32,728 nt of DNA from Lactococcus hircilactis (GTDB lineage Bacteria > Bacillota > Bacilli > Lactobacillales > Streptococcaceae). The stretch lies in assembly GCF_009601015.1 (NCBI RefSeq), contig NZ_WITJ01000016.1, positions 1 to 32,728 on the forward strand. Reading direction: 5' to 3'. The notes under the pieces are model-generated. The model had not been told where the DNA came from. It saw only the letters and a program-made list of their open reading frames with translations, and did not search any database. Both the position numbers and the translations under genes were made by a program. Position 1 is the first letter of the stretch, and each line of letters begins with the position of its first letter. Of this stretch, positions 16,378 through 22,700 are shown one piece after another.

Positions 16378-16584
16378 ACTCCTCACTATACAACTGTTAC
16401 AAGTGCTTAAGCTGAATATATTGATGACTTAATTCGACGTGCAACCAAGATTGAAAGTGGCTCTGTTAAACCCTATGAAGATAACATACTTAAAATTGTA
16501 GGAGAAAATCGTAAATTAACGCTTGATATGAGAGCCCTCGGTGATTCAATCTACTCTGACATAGACTCTAATAAATTGACTTAA
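16378..16584 (+). pseudogene. C-terminal remnant of a helicase/methylase-like gene
   Basis: A degenerate frame reads TPHYTTVTSA, a stop at 16408-16410, then AEYIDDLIRRATKIESG and DNILKIVGENRKLTLDMRAL to a TAA at 16582. The phrase DN-LKI---RKL-LD-R is typical of the end of the helicase part in large helicase-methylase proteins (SNF2-type or type ISP restriction enzymes such as LlaGI). I infer a relic of such a defence gene. It begins where the IS remnant ends and finishes in a 27-bp sequence repeated at 20301. A shorter unrelated gene fragment is the alternative. Confidence 0.4.
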
Positions 16585-16590
16585 CGTCAA
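16564..16590. repeat. 27-bp direct repeat, copy 1
   Basis: Identical to 20301-20327 and in the same orientation. It contains the imperfect dyad TTGAC-N5-GTCAA. The two copies bracket the second replicon, toxin-antitoxin pair and IS (16591-20300). Confidence 0.9.
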
Positions 16591-16641
16591 GATTTTATTT
16601 TTATCTTTATTGACATAACGAAAAGTCAACGAAAAATTAAT

Positions 16642-17937
16642 TTATTTTCTCATGTTTTTTTGTAATTCTGCAAACCTGGCTTTCTCTTCTTCTGTGGTGG
16701 TTTCTTTATATTTTTTATTTGCCCATTCAGGGGCTTTTTTCACTAACCTTATATTATTTTTCTTTGCTTCTAATCGCTGTTCCTTTTTCTCTTTCACAAT
16801 TTCGCCAACACCATTCTCAAGATATTGTTTTGCTGAGATCTGCAAATATTTAACAATATTCTTTTTACTTGCGGTATAATCTACCATATTGTCACTCACA
16901 TAGCCTAAATGCTCCGTTAACGCCTCTTCTCCGTTTGACTTGACTAATTCATCATAAAGAGGGTAAACGTGCTTAGAAAGCCCGATAATCGTTTCTTGAT
17001 TAGCCATATCAAGTCCTGTAATCAAATTAGAGGTTAAAAGTTTAATGGTATATGGATTTGCGATACCTTTGGCAAATAGAATATCATTTTGTTGCTGCTT
17101 TTGTTCAATTGAATATTTAGCGACTTCATCATTAAGTTTATATTTTTCATCTTTCCAATGAGCCTTCTTCTCTATATGAAACTGTATTTCTGCAATGGAA
17201 CGTCCCTTTTTTATTTTGTCATAGGTGACATTGAAATGAGTATGCTCGGAAATTTGCTCAACTGGTTTTTTGAGTACCCACTTTTCAAAATTTCTAAAAT
17301 CAATATAATCTTTCTCAGTATCCGTCATTTCTCGTAAGTTTTTTAAAGATATTTGAGGATTTTTATAGCCATACAATTGCTTTTGAGTTCGGCTGTGTTT
17401 AAATTGATATGTTTCAAATTGATTAAAATTCATGCATAGCCATTTATAGAGAATAATACTATATTTGCTTTCTAGATCCATAATGTCAGTAATAGCATAT
17501 TGTGTAAAATTCTTTTTTAAGTCAATCAAGTATGGCATTATAGCAACGTCAAACCTAATTATAACTTTATCATTATAGTCATTCCACTCTACAAAGGGGA
17601 TTGGGACAATGCTTTTAAATTTAAATCCCTTATTTTTTTCTTCCTTAATTTGAAAAAAAGCTTGCTTTTGCATTTTTTCTATCGCTTCTTTAAAACGACT
17701 ATGCTTATTAGTATCAGATACAGCGAAAAAAGAAAATAATTCTGTTTTTGATAGATAAATAATATTATCTTGAGGTGGATTATCAGTATCAATGTAAGAA
17801 ACAGCAAGTTCAAATATTTTAAGTGGTATCTTATCCATTTTTGCCACACTAGTAATCAAATCATTGTGTTGGGCAACTTTGCGGTCCTTAATATCCTTCA
17901 TGTAGCTAACTTTTTCTTGTTTTGCTATAGTAGACAT
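16642..17937 (-). CDS. repB: Theta replication initiator RepB (second replicon)
   Basis: Homologue of the first RepB, 431 aa from the ATG at 17937, which has AAAGGAG seven bases upstream; a longer frame exists but lacks a ribosome site. The conserved N-terminal half (HNDLITSVAKMDKIPLKIFE, SIVPIPFVEWNDY, SKYSIILYKWLCMN) would contact origin DNA. The C-terminal part is diverged from the first RepB, fitting different iteron specificity. Unlike the first replicon there is no repX; the sequence beyond the stop runs into IS and gene remnants. The origin upstream looks degenerate, so this replicon may be silent in the cointegrate. Confidence 0.92.
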   Translation of the reverse strand: MSTIAKQEKVSYMKDIKDRKVAQHNDLITSVAKMDKIPLKIFELAVSYIDTDNPPQDNIIYLSKTELFSFFAVSDTNKHSRFKEAIEKMQKQAFFQIKEEKNKGFKFKSIVPIPFVEWNDYNDKVIIRFDVAIMPYLIDLKKNFTQYAITDIMDLESKYSIILYKWLCMNFNQFETYQFKHSRTQKQLYGYKNPQISLKNLREMTDTEKDYIDFRNFEKWVLKKPVEQISEHTHFNVTYDKIKKGRSIAEIQFHIEKKAHWKDEKYKLNDEVAKYSIEQKQQQNDILFAKGIANPYTIKLLTSNLITGLDMANQETIIGLSKHVYPLYDELVKSNGEEALTEHLGYVSDNMVDYTASKKNIVKYLQISAKQYLENGVGEIVKEKKEQRLEAKKNNIRLVKKAPEWANKKYKETTTEEEKARFAELQKNMRK

Positions 17938-18024
17938 ATAAGTACTCCTTTGCGGGTATTTTATGATAAGCATAGGAATTGCTTTTTGTGGATACTATTC
18001 CTATGCTCATATTTTAACATAACA

Positions 18025-18080
18025 CGTGTAGATTGCATATGTTTATCTACACATATGCATAGTTTTTTCTACACATATAA
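18025..18080. other. Degenerate iterons of the second replicon
   Basis: One clear 22-bp unit at 18047-18068 (CTACACATATGCATAG plus T-run), a partial following unit at 18069-18080 and a poorly matching preceding unit at 18025-18046 (about 12 of 22 identical). This is fewer and weaker than the 3.5 copies expected, but the spacing and position upstream of repB identify the origin. Confidence 0.7.
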
Positions 18081-18467
18081 TCTTGTGAACCCTTTTAAAA
18101 ACTGACTTTTATCCCTCTGAAAAGAACAAAAGAAAAAATATATAATATAAAATATATAAGAACCTATCTTTAATTTCCTTAAATGGAATTTTCCAAGCTA
18201 AAACGACTGTTTTATGAAATAGAGTTCGTTAAAGATTAAAATATATAATAGAATTAGCTCTTTTTGACTCCGTTTCAAAATTTAAAAAATAAATTCAAAA
18301 CAATAAAAAAGCAGCTAATTTGTGCTACTCTTTTCAAAGGTTAAAATCAAAAAAATTCAGAACAGACTAGCTAGAGTTCATCTGTAAAGTTTTATTGGCA
18401 TTAAGTCCCCTTTATTGTTTCTTACTTTGGAGAATTACAGCCCAAACCCTCTTATAATTTATCTGTT
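18081..18467. other. A+T-rich noncoding region behind the second origin
   Basis: About 390 bp without a credible gene. It resembles the stretch beyond the first origin (A-rich, AAAGGTTAAAATCAAAA-like sequence) and is probably plasmid backbone. No further specific signal is seen. Confidence 0.6.
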
Positions 18468-18527
18468 TTGATAGAACTGTCCATTATGTTATAATAAGAT
18501 ATACAAATAAATATACGTGTATATTTA
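18468..18527 (+). promoter_or_regulatory. Promoter and autoregulatory operator of the toxin-antitoxin operon
   Basis: TTGATA at 18468 and TATAAT at 18490 are separated by 16 bp. Just downstream is a palindrome TAAATATAC-GT-GTATATTTA (18508-18527) covering the transcription start region. Antitoxins of this class repress their own operon from such sites. Confidence 0.8.
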
Positions 18528-18545
18528 GAAAAGGTGGTTGCTGAT

Positions 18546-18833
18546 ATGATGCAATTAGAAAAGAATACTCAAGCAAATTTCAGGACAAACGATAGTCTAT
18601 TATCTTCTGCAAAAAAAATTTTTGAGAGAAAAAATTTAGACATGACAAATGCAATCAACCTGTTTTTAGAAAAAACGGTTGAGGAAAATGCTATTCCATT
18701 TTTTACTCGTGAAGATGAAGAGCGGGAAGGGATGATTATGGAGTTGCGAGCAGAATTGAAAAAAGGGCATGATGATGTCGTCGCAGGTCGAGTACATTCT
18801 GAGCAGGAAGTGAGAAAATATTTTGGGCTATAA
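18546..18833 (+). CDS. RelB/DinJ-family antitoxin
   Basis: A small protein of 95 aa from the first ATG (the next codon is also ATG). An AAAGGTGG ribosome site lies about nine bases upstream, which rules out the in-frame GTG at 18534 that would overlap it. The N-terminal ribbon-helix-helix (FRTNDSLLSSAKKIFERKNL, then DMTNAINLFL) would bind the palindromic operator. The acidic C-terminal part (about 45-95) would wrap the toxin. It overlaps the toxin gene by 11 bp, the usual arrangement for coupled translation. The pair probably stabilises the plasmid by post-segregational killing. Confidence 0.85.
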   Translation: MMQLEKNTQANFRTNDSLLSSAKKIFERKNLDMTNAINLFLEKTVEENAIPFFTREDEEREGMIMELRAELKKGHDDVVAGRVHSEQEVRKYFGL

Positions 18834-19158
18834 GATTGATTATACCGACTCAGCATTGCAAGATTTAATGGGGATAAAAAATTATATCGAAGAAAATTTT
18901 CTCTCAGAGCAAGCTGCACTCAACACAGTTGATACGATTATGACAAGCTTGGAAAAATTAAAAATGTTTCCAGAAGGTGGCCTAAAGCTTAGCAGTCGAG
19001 TTGATGAAGATGTGGAACTGACTGAAGATTATTATTTTACTTTTGTTGGAAATCACGTTACATTTTATGAAATCAATGGCAATGTTGTGTCGATTGTCAG
19101 AATACTTGGCATGAAACAGAATTGGGTTAATTTGTTGCGCAAAAAAAGAAAGCCATAA
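18823..19158 (+). CDS. RelE/ParE-family toxin
   Basis: A basic protein of 111 aa starting with TTG inside the antitoxin gene. The pattern YKIDYTDSALQDL at the N-terminus, a central helical hairpin (IKNYIEENFLSEQAALN) and the late strands DYYFTFVGNHVTFYEING plus VSIVRILGMKQN match the RelE/ParE fold. The terminal NGNVVSIVRILG phrase with catalytic-type R and a basic tail points to this family; whether it cuts ribosomal mRNA (RelE) or poisons gyrase (ParE) cannot be told. A strong terminator follows 30 bp later. Confidence 0.85.
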   Translation: MGYKIDYTDSALQDLMGIKNYIEENFLSEQAALNTVDTIMTSLEKLKMFPEGGLKLSSRVDEDVELTEDYYFTFVGNHVTFYEINGNVVSIVRILGMKQNWVNLLRKKRKP

Positions 19159-19186
19159 GACCATAAAGGTCTTTCAGACTGCAGAC

Positions 19187-19213
19187 AAACCCAGCGAATA
19201 TTTCGCTGGGTTT
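19187..19213 (+). terminator. Terminator of the toxin-antitoxin operon
   Basis: AAACCCAGCGAA pairs perfectly with TTCGCTGGGTTT around a 3-base loop, followed by a T-run. Confidence 0.9.
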
Positions 19214-19274
19214 TCTTGATGCTATCCTTAAATCTTAGAGTCACTATTGTATAATTTAGACAAAGGATAAAAAC

Positions 19275-19421
19275 ATGCAAAAACGCTACTCACAAGAATT
19301 TAAAGACACCCCTCTCGACTTCTATCATTCTGGGCAATCCGTCACACAGCTGGCTAAAGTTAAGGAAGAACGAGACATCTTAAAAAAAGTATTGACCATA
19401 TTTGCCGAGAAAAAGATGTGA
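19275..19421 (+). pseudogene. IS3-family orfA with in-frame internal deletion
   Basis: A 48-codon frame starts QKRYSQEFKDTPLDFYHSGQ, the usual HTH start of IS3 OrfA. After SVTQLAK it jumps directly to VKEERDILKKVLTIFAEKKM, the leucine-zipper end. About half of the usual 90-100 residues are missing while the frame is kept. The stop overlaps the orfB start (ATGTGA). Confidence 0.8.
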
Positions 19422-20272
19422 GTGCTGCGGATATGACTCAAACGATTAAAACTTTAGCACTCAATGTCAGACTCAGTTGCCAACTGCTTGGTGTTCCTGA
19501 AGCAAGTTATTATGAGAGAATCAATCGACGGCCATCCAAAACTCAATTAAGAAGACAACACTTGGCACTGAAGATTGACCAACTTTTCAAGGCGAATCGG
19601 GGAATCTATGGGGCATCTAAGATTCATCACCTCTTACTCAATCAAGGGGAAAAAGTAGGGATAAAGCTCGTACAAAAAATTATGAAACAACTTCAGCTCA
19701 AGTCCGTCGTCCTTAAAAAATTTAAATCCGGACACTCCGTAAGTGATGGTATTAACAGAAAGAACCTTATACAAAATGAGCCTAAAAAGATAAATAAGGT
19801 TTGGGCAACTGATATTACTTATATTACTACTCAACAAGGCTGGGTTTATCTCTCAACCATTATGGATTGTTATACTAAAAAAGTCAGTGCTTGGGATTTA
19901 GGAAAGCGAATGACTGTAGAATTAGTGCAAAGGACTTTGAATAAGGCAATGGAATCACAAAATTATCCAGAAGCTGTGATGCTTCATTCTGACCAAGGAA
20001 GTCAGTATACGAGTTATGAGTATGAAGAGACAATAAAAAACTCTGGAATGACTCACTCCTTCAGTCGTAAGGGCTATCCTTATCATAATGCCAGTCTTGA
20101 ATCTTGGCATGGACATTTAAAAAGAGAGTGGGTCTATCAATTTAAATATAAGAACTTTGAAGAAGCCTATCAGAGTATTTTCTGGTATATTGAAGCCTTT
20201 TATAATTCAAAACGAATCCATCAAAGTTTAGGGTATCTTACGCCTAATCAATTTGAAAAAGAAATCGCTTAA
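19418..20272 (+). CDS. IS3-family transposase OrfB (DDE domain)
   Basis: A 284-aa integrase-type protein. An HTH_21-like region (QLFKANRGIYGASKIHHLL, about 53-71) precedes the catalytic core with ATDITYIT (first D), HSDQGSQYTS (second D) and NASLESWHGHLKRE (E). Start is GTG overlapping the orfA stop; in a complete IS it would be made as an OrfAB fusion by -1 frameshifting. The catalytic residues are intact. Confidence 0.9.
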   Translation: MSAADMTQTIKTLALNVRLSCQLLGVPEASYYERINRRPSKTQLRRQHLALKIDQLFKANRGIYGASKIHHLLLNQGEKVGIKLVQKIMKQLQLKSVVLKKFKSGHSVSDGINRKNLIQNEPKKINKVWATDITYITTQQGWVYLSTIMDCYTKKVSAWDLGKRMTVELVQRTLNKAMESQNYPEAVMLHSDQGSQYTSYEYEETIKNSGMTHSFSRKGYPYHNASLESWHGHLKREWVYQFKYKNFEEAYQSIFWYIEAFYNSKRIHQSLGYLTPNQFEKEIA

Positions 20273-20300
20273 AATAAATACATTAAAATTATACGTTTTT

Positions 20301-20327
20301 GACTCTAATAAATTGACTTAACGTCAA
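20301..20327. repeat. 27-bp direct repeat, copy 2
   Basis: Identical to 16564-16590. Its first eight bases are also the terminal bases of the IS3-family element, so the common sequence may be an IS end plus flanking DNA carried to both places. Beyond it (20328-20401) the minus strand reads NGLKSQWKKDAIDSDPTQDP in the flp frame after the flp stop, perhaps a gene remnant. Confidence 0.9.
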
Positions 20328-20401
20328 TCTGGCATTAGGTCTGGATCTTGTGTAGGATCAGAATCTATTGCGTCCTTTTTCCATTGGCTCTTTAGACCAT
20401 T

Positions 20402-21091
20402 TTAAGCGTAATCATCTTCAAGGCTATCAATATCTAGTATTTTGATTATCTTTCCTCGGCGCTCAATGAATCCTTTTTCTTCGAGTATTTTGAACTTACG
20501 AGAAATAGTTTCGGGAGTTGTTCCGATGAACGTTGCAAGATCTTTCATTTTCATTGGAATCATAACAGAATTTGAATCTACTACTTTGACGAGTTGCAAA
20601 AGATAATTAGCGATTCGACTTTCAACATCTTCCATCATGAGAAATTGTGCTTGATATCGCATTTCCGCAGCTCTTCTCACGGTGGTTTCAAGTAATTTCA
20701 AACTTAGCTCGGGATATTTTAACAATAAATTTTTGAAATCTTGTTGTCGCAAAAAGCAAATTTTTGTTTCTTGCAATGTTTCGCCATAAAGATTCTCATT
20801 CACTACTCCAAACAAGGCGTCTTCACCTGCGTATCCACCAGGTTCAATTACACGTAGTAACTGCTCTTTACCAGCGCTAGAAAGCTGATATATCTTCAAA
20901 GTACCGTGCGCCACAATTGCGAGTTGAGGCACCGTAAAAGGGCTGATGACCGATTCGCCCTTTTCAAAAGTCTTATGATGAACAACCTGCTCAACTTGCG
21001 CCAGTTCACTTTCTGAAAGTAAAGCAAATAGTGGGACAAGCTGTACACAGTGGTGTTCATCATGACTAAAATGATGTTCATACTTGCTCAT
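20402..21091 (-). CDS. flp: Flp, FNR/CRP-family transcription regulator
   Basis: A 229-aa regulator with an N-terminal cyclic-nucleotide-binding-like beta-barrel (about 20-140), a dimer helix and a C-terminal winged HTH (about 165-215). The recognition helix contains TTPETISRKFKIL, where E-(T/S)--R reads TTGA half-sites. Cysteines at 15 and 112 match the two-cysteine pattern of lactic FNR-like proteins, which switch by a disulfide and have no iron-sulfur cluster. Its own gene module carries two perfect TTGAT-N4-ATCAA boxes, upstream of the metal-binding gene and of the P-type ATPase, so it very likely controls both. It is last in the cluster, 85 bp after dps, beyond a hairpin. Confidence 0.9.
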   Translation of the reverse strand: MSKYEHHFSHDEHHCVQLVPLFALLSESELAQVEQVVHHKTFEKGESVISPFTVPQLAIVAHGTLKIYQLSSAGKEQLLRVIEPGGYAGEDALFGVVNENLYGETLQETKICFLRQQDFKNLLLKYPELSLKLLETTVRRAAEMRYQAQFLMMEDVESRIANYLLQLVKVVDSNSVMIPMKMKDLATFIGTTPETISRKFKILEEKGFIERRGKIIKILDIDSLEDDYA

Positions 21092-21132
21092 TTTGGTAAT
21101 TCTCCTTATCTTATTATCGCGCTAAAATTATA

Positions 21133-21168
21133 AAACTGCAAGCTTTGTTCAATTAAAGCCTACAGTTT
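21133..21168 (-). terminator. Hairpin between dps and flp
   Basis: AAACTG/CAGTTT and GCTTT/AAAGC pair on the minus strand, followed by TTATAATTTT. It may end or attenuate dps transcripts before flp; the T-run is interrupted, so readthrough is plausible. Confidence 0.5.
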
Positions 21169-21176
21169 CGTAAAAA

Positions 21177-21722
21177 TTAATTGTCATTATCTTCATCTTC
21201 GTCATGAAAATCAGCAACAGCTTTACCCAAATCACCTGCCAAGTGACGAATAACTTGAAGATTGTAGCCGTAAAGTTCGACTATAATAGCCGCCAAAGCA
21301 AATTTTTCTTCTTTATTTGCTAGCTTAATTGCTCGCGTAATGAACATATTTTGTGCTTGAAAATCTGCAATGAAGCTTTCAAGTAGAGCTTCATCAGTCC
21401 AATATTTGGCTTTTGGATCCTCAGTAATGAACTTGTGATACTTTAAAAATTCTTCAGTTGTACTTGGTACAATCTCATTTTCGTCAAGAAGTAAATCCGA
21501 AATTTTAAAGAAATATTCATCTTCTTTTTTTGCAATTTCACGTAAATACTCACACTTAACTGGGCTTTTCGCGTATATTCCTGCTTGAGTCAGTCGTACA
21601 TTTTCAATGAACAAATTGGATAAGACATGTCCTAGCATCGCACCAGCCGTAGGCTTGTGGTGGTCAACCTCTGCTTTATCAAGTTCTTTAGCATATTTTT
21701 CATCAATCGTTAATTTAGTCAT
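21177..21722 (-). CDS. dps: Dps-family ferritin-like protein
   Basis: Dps proteins form hollow dodecamers that oxidise Fe2+ with hydrogen peroxide, store iron and protect DNA. The 181-aa protein has the ferritin-like four-helix pattern with AMLGHVLSNLF (about 28-38), the helix CEYLREIAKKEDEYFFKISD and a helix ending in NLQVIRHLAGDLG. The end is very acidic (DEDEDND). It is related to the longer lactococcal Dps proteins. ATG at 21722 is preferred to the TTG one codon earlier. It lies 48 bp downstream of the metal-binding gene and is probably transcribed with it from the Flp-box promoter, linking metal and oxidative-stress responses. Confidence 0.85.
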   Translation of the reverse strand: MTKLTIDEKYAKELDKAEVDHHKPTAGAMLGHVLSNLFIENVRLTQAGIYAKSPVKCEYLREIAKKEDEYFFKISDLLLDENEIVPSTTEEFLKYHKFITEDPKAKYWTDEALLESFIADFQAQNMFITRAIKLANKEEKFALAAIIVELYGYNLQVIRHLAGDLGKAVADFHDEDEDNDN

Positions 21723-21770
21723 CAATTTTTTCCTTTATTCAATTTATAGTGCTGTCTTTACTGGTAGAAA

Positions 21771-21998
21771 TCACACAACAGTTACTTTGCTACTTAAAAC
21801 AGGGTACCCAAGTTTCTCAACCTTGCTGATAAGTTCATCAGCACTGACAACATTTTCGTCAAATTCTGCTTTAACTTTTGATGCATTGAAAAGCACTTTT
21901 GCATTTGCTACACCCTTAGTTGTAGTCATTGCTCCTTCGATTTTTGCCATGCAAGATGGGCAGCTCAATTCATTGAGTTTCATAATTACTTTTGACAT
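21771..21998 (-). CDS. CopZ-like heavy-metal-associated (HMA) domain protein
   Basis: A one-domain protein of 75 aa. From the ATG at 21998, with AGAGGTG seven bases upstream, it reads as a beta-alpha-beta-beta-alpha-beta ferredoxin fold. The metal site is CPSC at about 13-16, in place of the commoner GMTC--C loop. It probably binds a soft or transition metal and hands it to, or senses it for, the P-type ATPase encoded upstream, which itself lacks an N-terminal HMA domain. First gene of a probable copZ-dps unit behind a promoter with a perfect FNR-type box. Confidence 0.88.
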   Translation of the reverse strand: MSKVIMKLNELSCPSCMAKIEGAMTTTKGVANAKVLFNASKVKAEFDENVVSADELISKVEKLGYPVLSSKVTVV

Positions 21999-22031
21999 AA
22001 GATTCACCTCTTTCTCTTTCTTTATAAATTA

Positions 22032-22073
22032 ATTATAACTCGTTAGTACTAGCAAAAAATTGATATCTATCAA
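22032..22073 (-). promoter_or_regulatory. Flp/FNR-box promoter of the metal-binding gene
   Basis: Perfect dyad TTGAT-AGAT-ATCAA (22060-22073) followed after exactly 22 bp by TATAAT (22032-22037) on the minus strand. The box centre falls near -41.5, the class II activator position of FNR/CRP proteins, and no good -35 hexamer is present, which fits dependence on an activator. Confidence 0.85.
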
Positions 22074-22162
22074 GAATATCAATTTTATTTTTTTATCTAC
22101 AAAATAATAAAGTTTCTCGAGTCTCTTTTTTAACGCTGAATAACCTTCTATGAGGAGCGCAA

Positions 22163-22381
22163 TCAGCACCAGTTAGAGTCTGCCGAGATAGTCAGCAGTA
22201 CGCTGTTTAAATCAATCCCTAATTTTGCCTGTATGAGATTTAAAAGAGCAAAACCATTAGTGATTTTTTTAAAACATCCATCGTACATAAGATGTTTGAA
22301 GTGTTCTGAAAACGCTATGTCCCCTCCTACCTGACAATCTTCCTGTCTAGCAAATGTGTGTGTTTCCTTTTTAAATAATTG
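22163..22381 (-). pseudogene. Open frame without start, possible gene remnant
   Basis: A 72-codon stretch without stops reads HTFARQEDCQVGGDIAFSEH and later LLNLIQAKLGIDLNSVLLTI before TGA at 22163. It has no start codon with a ribosome site; an ATG just upstream (MTII then stop) is in another frame, as if one frameshift broke a small gene. Codon use looks coding but I recognise no family. Confidence 0.3.
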
Positions 22382-22663
22382 TCATTTGGAACTTCCTATC
22401 TATTTTTATAAAAAAGTTATATTGAGATAGGTATCAAAGCTTTTAAACAAGTTCAAATCCCTAACGTGCTACATTGCTTGCGATAGTTTCTCTCATAACC
22501 TCAAATTCAGAGTCTTATTGAACCTCCCTATTAGTAAGGAAAACTTTAATTGTAAAGATTCTAGAAGCCATCGAAAATGTCTCGATGATTTTATCAAATC
22601 ATTTTTGATAAAATCATTATAAACTTTATTGATATCAAAAAAATGATTCCTTTCAAAAAAAGA
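22382..22663. other. Spacer between the ATPase terminator and the gene remnant, with an inverted repeat
   Basis: About 280 bp without a supported gene. It holds a perfect 11-bp inverted repeat TGATTTTATCA/TGATAAAATCA (22586-22596 and 22606-22616) without a T-tail, which could be an operator. A 67-codon minus-strand frame over this region has no ribosome site and crosses the terminator, so it is not called. Confidence 0.5.
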
Positions 22664-22692
22664 AAACAAACCGCGTAAATTTTGGTTTGTTT
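22664..22692 (-). terminator. Terminator of the P-type ATPase gene
   Basis: AAACAAACC (22664-22672) pairs with GGTTTGTTT (22684-22692); on the minus strand a T-rich run follows, 8 bp after the ATPase stop. It separates ATPase transcripts from the copZ-dps unit. Confidence 0.8.
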
Positions 22693-22700
22693 CCATTCTT

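Larger units (their letters stand above)
19235..20308 (+). mobile_element. IS3-family element with internally deleted orfA
   Basis: The ends share TTAGAGTCA and GTATAATTT in inverted orientation with the same spacing (left 19235, right 20308), giving about 1074 bp. It contains a shortened orfA and a full orfB. The missing orfA sequence makes independent transposition doubtful. The right end overlaps the 27-bp direct repeat. Confidence 0.75.

Noticed and set aside
20301..20327. TTGAC-N5-GTCAA as a further Flp box near the flp gene
   Set aside because: The spacing and half-site differ from the perfect TTGAT-N4-ATCAA boxes, and it lies downstream of flp, not at a promoter.
22493..22696. Minus-strand frame of 67 codons downstream of the ATPase
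   Set aside because: It begins within the ATPase terminator, has no ribosome site and crosses a perfect inverted repeat.
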